Below, one piece after another: positions 62,897 to 64,000 of a DNA stretch of 64,000 nucleotides. The stretch's first letter is position 1, and every line of letters begins with the position of its first letter. The notes beneath the pieces are model-generated. The model was not told where the DNA came from and ran no database searches. It saw nothing but the letters and a program-made list of their open reading frames with translations. Both the position numbers and the translations under genes were made by a program. Origin of the DNA: Dendrolimus kikuchii (taxonomy: Eukaryota; Arthropoda; Insecta; Lepidoptera; Lasiocampidae); contig CM034403.1 in NCBI GenBank assembly GCA_019925095.2, positions 7,073,690 to 7,137,689 of the forward strand, written 5' to 3'.

Positions 62897-63522
62897 ATGC
62901 TGCGCCAGCCTCTAACTCGAGCGCTTGCGCTGAAGTCGCCGACGCGCGCGGCTCCACTGGCAGCCCGGTGCCAAGCCACGCAGATTCAACCCCAACCAGA
63001 CAAAGTGGAAGTCTTTATCGATGATAAACCCGTCTATGTTCTTCCAGGAACAACTATTTTGCAGGCAAGTTTGCAAATTTAGCATAATCAAAATTAAGAG
63101 AATATTAGCTATAGAATGAGTTGGTCAACAATTATTTAAAAATTCTGAAAATTGGCTTGATTTTTAAATGATAACTTTGTTTCTTATCAGGCAGCTGCTC
63201 AGGCTGGTGTTGAAATCCCTCGTTTTTGTTACCACGAACGCTTGGCTGTTGCCGGTAATTGCAGAATGTGTCTAGTTGAAGTTGAGAAGTCCCCCAAACC
63301 AGCGGCAGCTTGTGCAATGCCTGTCATGAAGGGTATGAGAGTGAAGACCAACTCCGACTTGACTAGAAAAGCCCGTGAAGGTGTAATGGAGTTTCTTTTA
63401 GTCAACCATCCACTTGACTGTCCCATATGTGACCAAGGTGGAGAATGTGACTTACAAGACCAGTCCATGGCTTTTGGTTCTGATAAAAGCAGATTTACTG
63501 ACATTCATTTCTCTGGTAAAAG
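62897..63522 (+). CDS. ND-75 (NDUFS1): NADH:ubiquinone oxidoreductase 75 kDa subunit (complex I), first two exons
   Basis: Exons 62897-63064 and 63191-63522 are visible; the rest lies beyond the window, and the phase (2 bases, AG) is left open. The N-terminus ([20 protein letters not shown]) is an arginine-rich, acid-free mitochondrial presequence. A 2Fe-2S ferredoxin domain follows ([20 protein letters not shown], with the three visible cysteines). Next comes the [4Fe-4S] ligand set [17 protein letters not shown] (H-x3-C-x2-C-x5-C). The subunit passes electrons through its N-module iron-sulfur clusters in the matrix arm of complex I. The first intron has a GC donor. The start ATG follows a moderate context (cgcagaATG). 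Confidence 0.96.
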
Positions 63523-64000
63523 GTAAGTAGGAATAAAGCTTTGATAAATGGGGTAATTGCAAATTACTTTGTAAGTTATTATTAGGTTTTATTTGGGTTA
63601 AAACTAATAGAACTCTGATCACTTTTTAATAATAAAGCAATAATAACCTGTGCCCTCAAAGTACATATAATAACATAGTTTATTTTGCATAATATATACT
63701 AGCAAAACGTGTACACATTTTAATTTTAATATTAATCAATCACTTGTTTCATTGATTAATCTAATATGAATGTAATAATGAAAAACTTAATTTATGTTTG
63801 AATTTTAGGCCTTTATAAATGGCTGCTCTTGTACTAAAATACCTGTGTGTTATTTACCTTAATTACAAATGGACTATCACCAACCTTGCCCAAGTTTTAC
63901 TTTGCAGAATAATATAGTTTTAGTTTTTATTTGATTTATCATCTGTGATTATTACTAGATATTTATATTTTTTTTTTGTTAATATTAATAGAGGTATTAG
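63523..64000 (+). other. ND-75 intron 2 (continues past window)
   Basis: It starts with a consensus gtaagt donor. No acceptor or exon with ND-75 similarity is visible before the right edge. Confidence 0.7.

Overview
The window is insect nuclear DNA, most probably from a moth or butterfly. The host genes are split by AT-rich introns with GT-AG junctions. The eEF1B beta gene encodes a 222-residue protein, the length I recall for the silkworm protein. The repeats are of kinds common in Lepidoptera: rosa-like DD41D and maT DD37D mariner relatives, RTE-type LINE ends with TATG-repeat tails, Penelope-like elements, Copia, tRNA-headed SINEs and a poly(A)-tailed retroposon present about sixteen times. 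I cannot name the species from sequence alone.

Five host genes can be assembled by joining exons with matching splice phase. (1) Positions 1107-24358, plus strand: LIN54/Mip120, the DNA-binding subunit of the DREAM/MuvB cell-cycle complex. Fourteen exons are visible and the 5' end is missing. (2) 30715-47584, plus: a SmydA-type SET/MYND protein of 8 exons and 512 aa. (3) 51480-58609, plus: erlin, an SPFH-domain ER membrane protein of 6 exons and 323 aa. (4) 60178-61321, minus: eEF1B beta, the translation elongation exchange factor, 3 exons and 222 aa. (5) 62897 to beyond the right edge, plus: the 75 kDa subunit of mitochondrial complex I (ND-75/NDUFS1), first two exons only. Erlin and eEF1B beta converge tail to tail, with poly(A) signals about 25 bp apart. 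eEF1B beta and ND-75 diverge head to head across about 1.6 kb. The genes belong to unrelated housekeeping pathways and do not form a functional cluster.

Most of the remaining DNA is transposon debris in introns and intergenic gaps. 1-24 kb (LIN54 introns): a rosa-like DD41D mariner with a SINE inserted in it, a maT element with a LINE tail inserted in it, RTE ends, two foldbacks and Penelope-type terminal sequence. 24-30.7 kb (intergenic): reverse-transcriptase fragments, a 0.7 kb inverted retroposon pair and a 541 bp MITE. 30.7-47.6 kb (SmydA introns): a complete-length but mutated 4.6 kb Copia element with LTRs, a CATCT target duplication and an initiator-tRNA-like primer site, and a second maT element. 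47.6-51.5 kb: a decayed third maT copy, then about 2.4 kb in which I recognise nothing. 51.5-60 kb (erlin): a retroposon, an unclassified foldback family, a near-perfect 29 bp hairpin and the 3' end of a Penelope-like element with a GIY-YIG domain.

I see no clearly new gene system. The observations most worth checking are a degenerate hammerhead-ribozyme-like motif in the Penelope-type repeats, the nested transposons with readable target duplications, several strong inverted repeats inside introns, and a GC-AG intron in ND-75.
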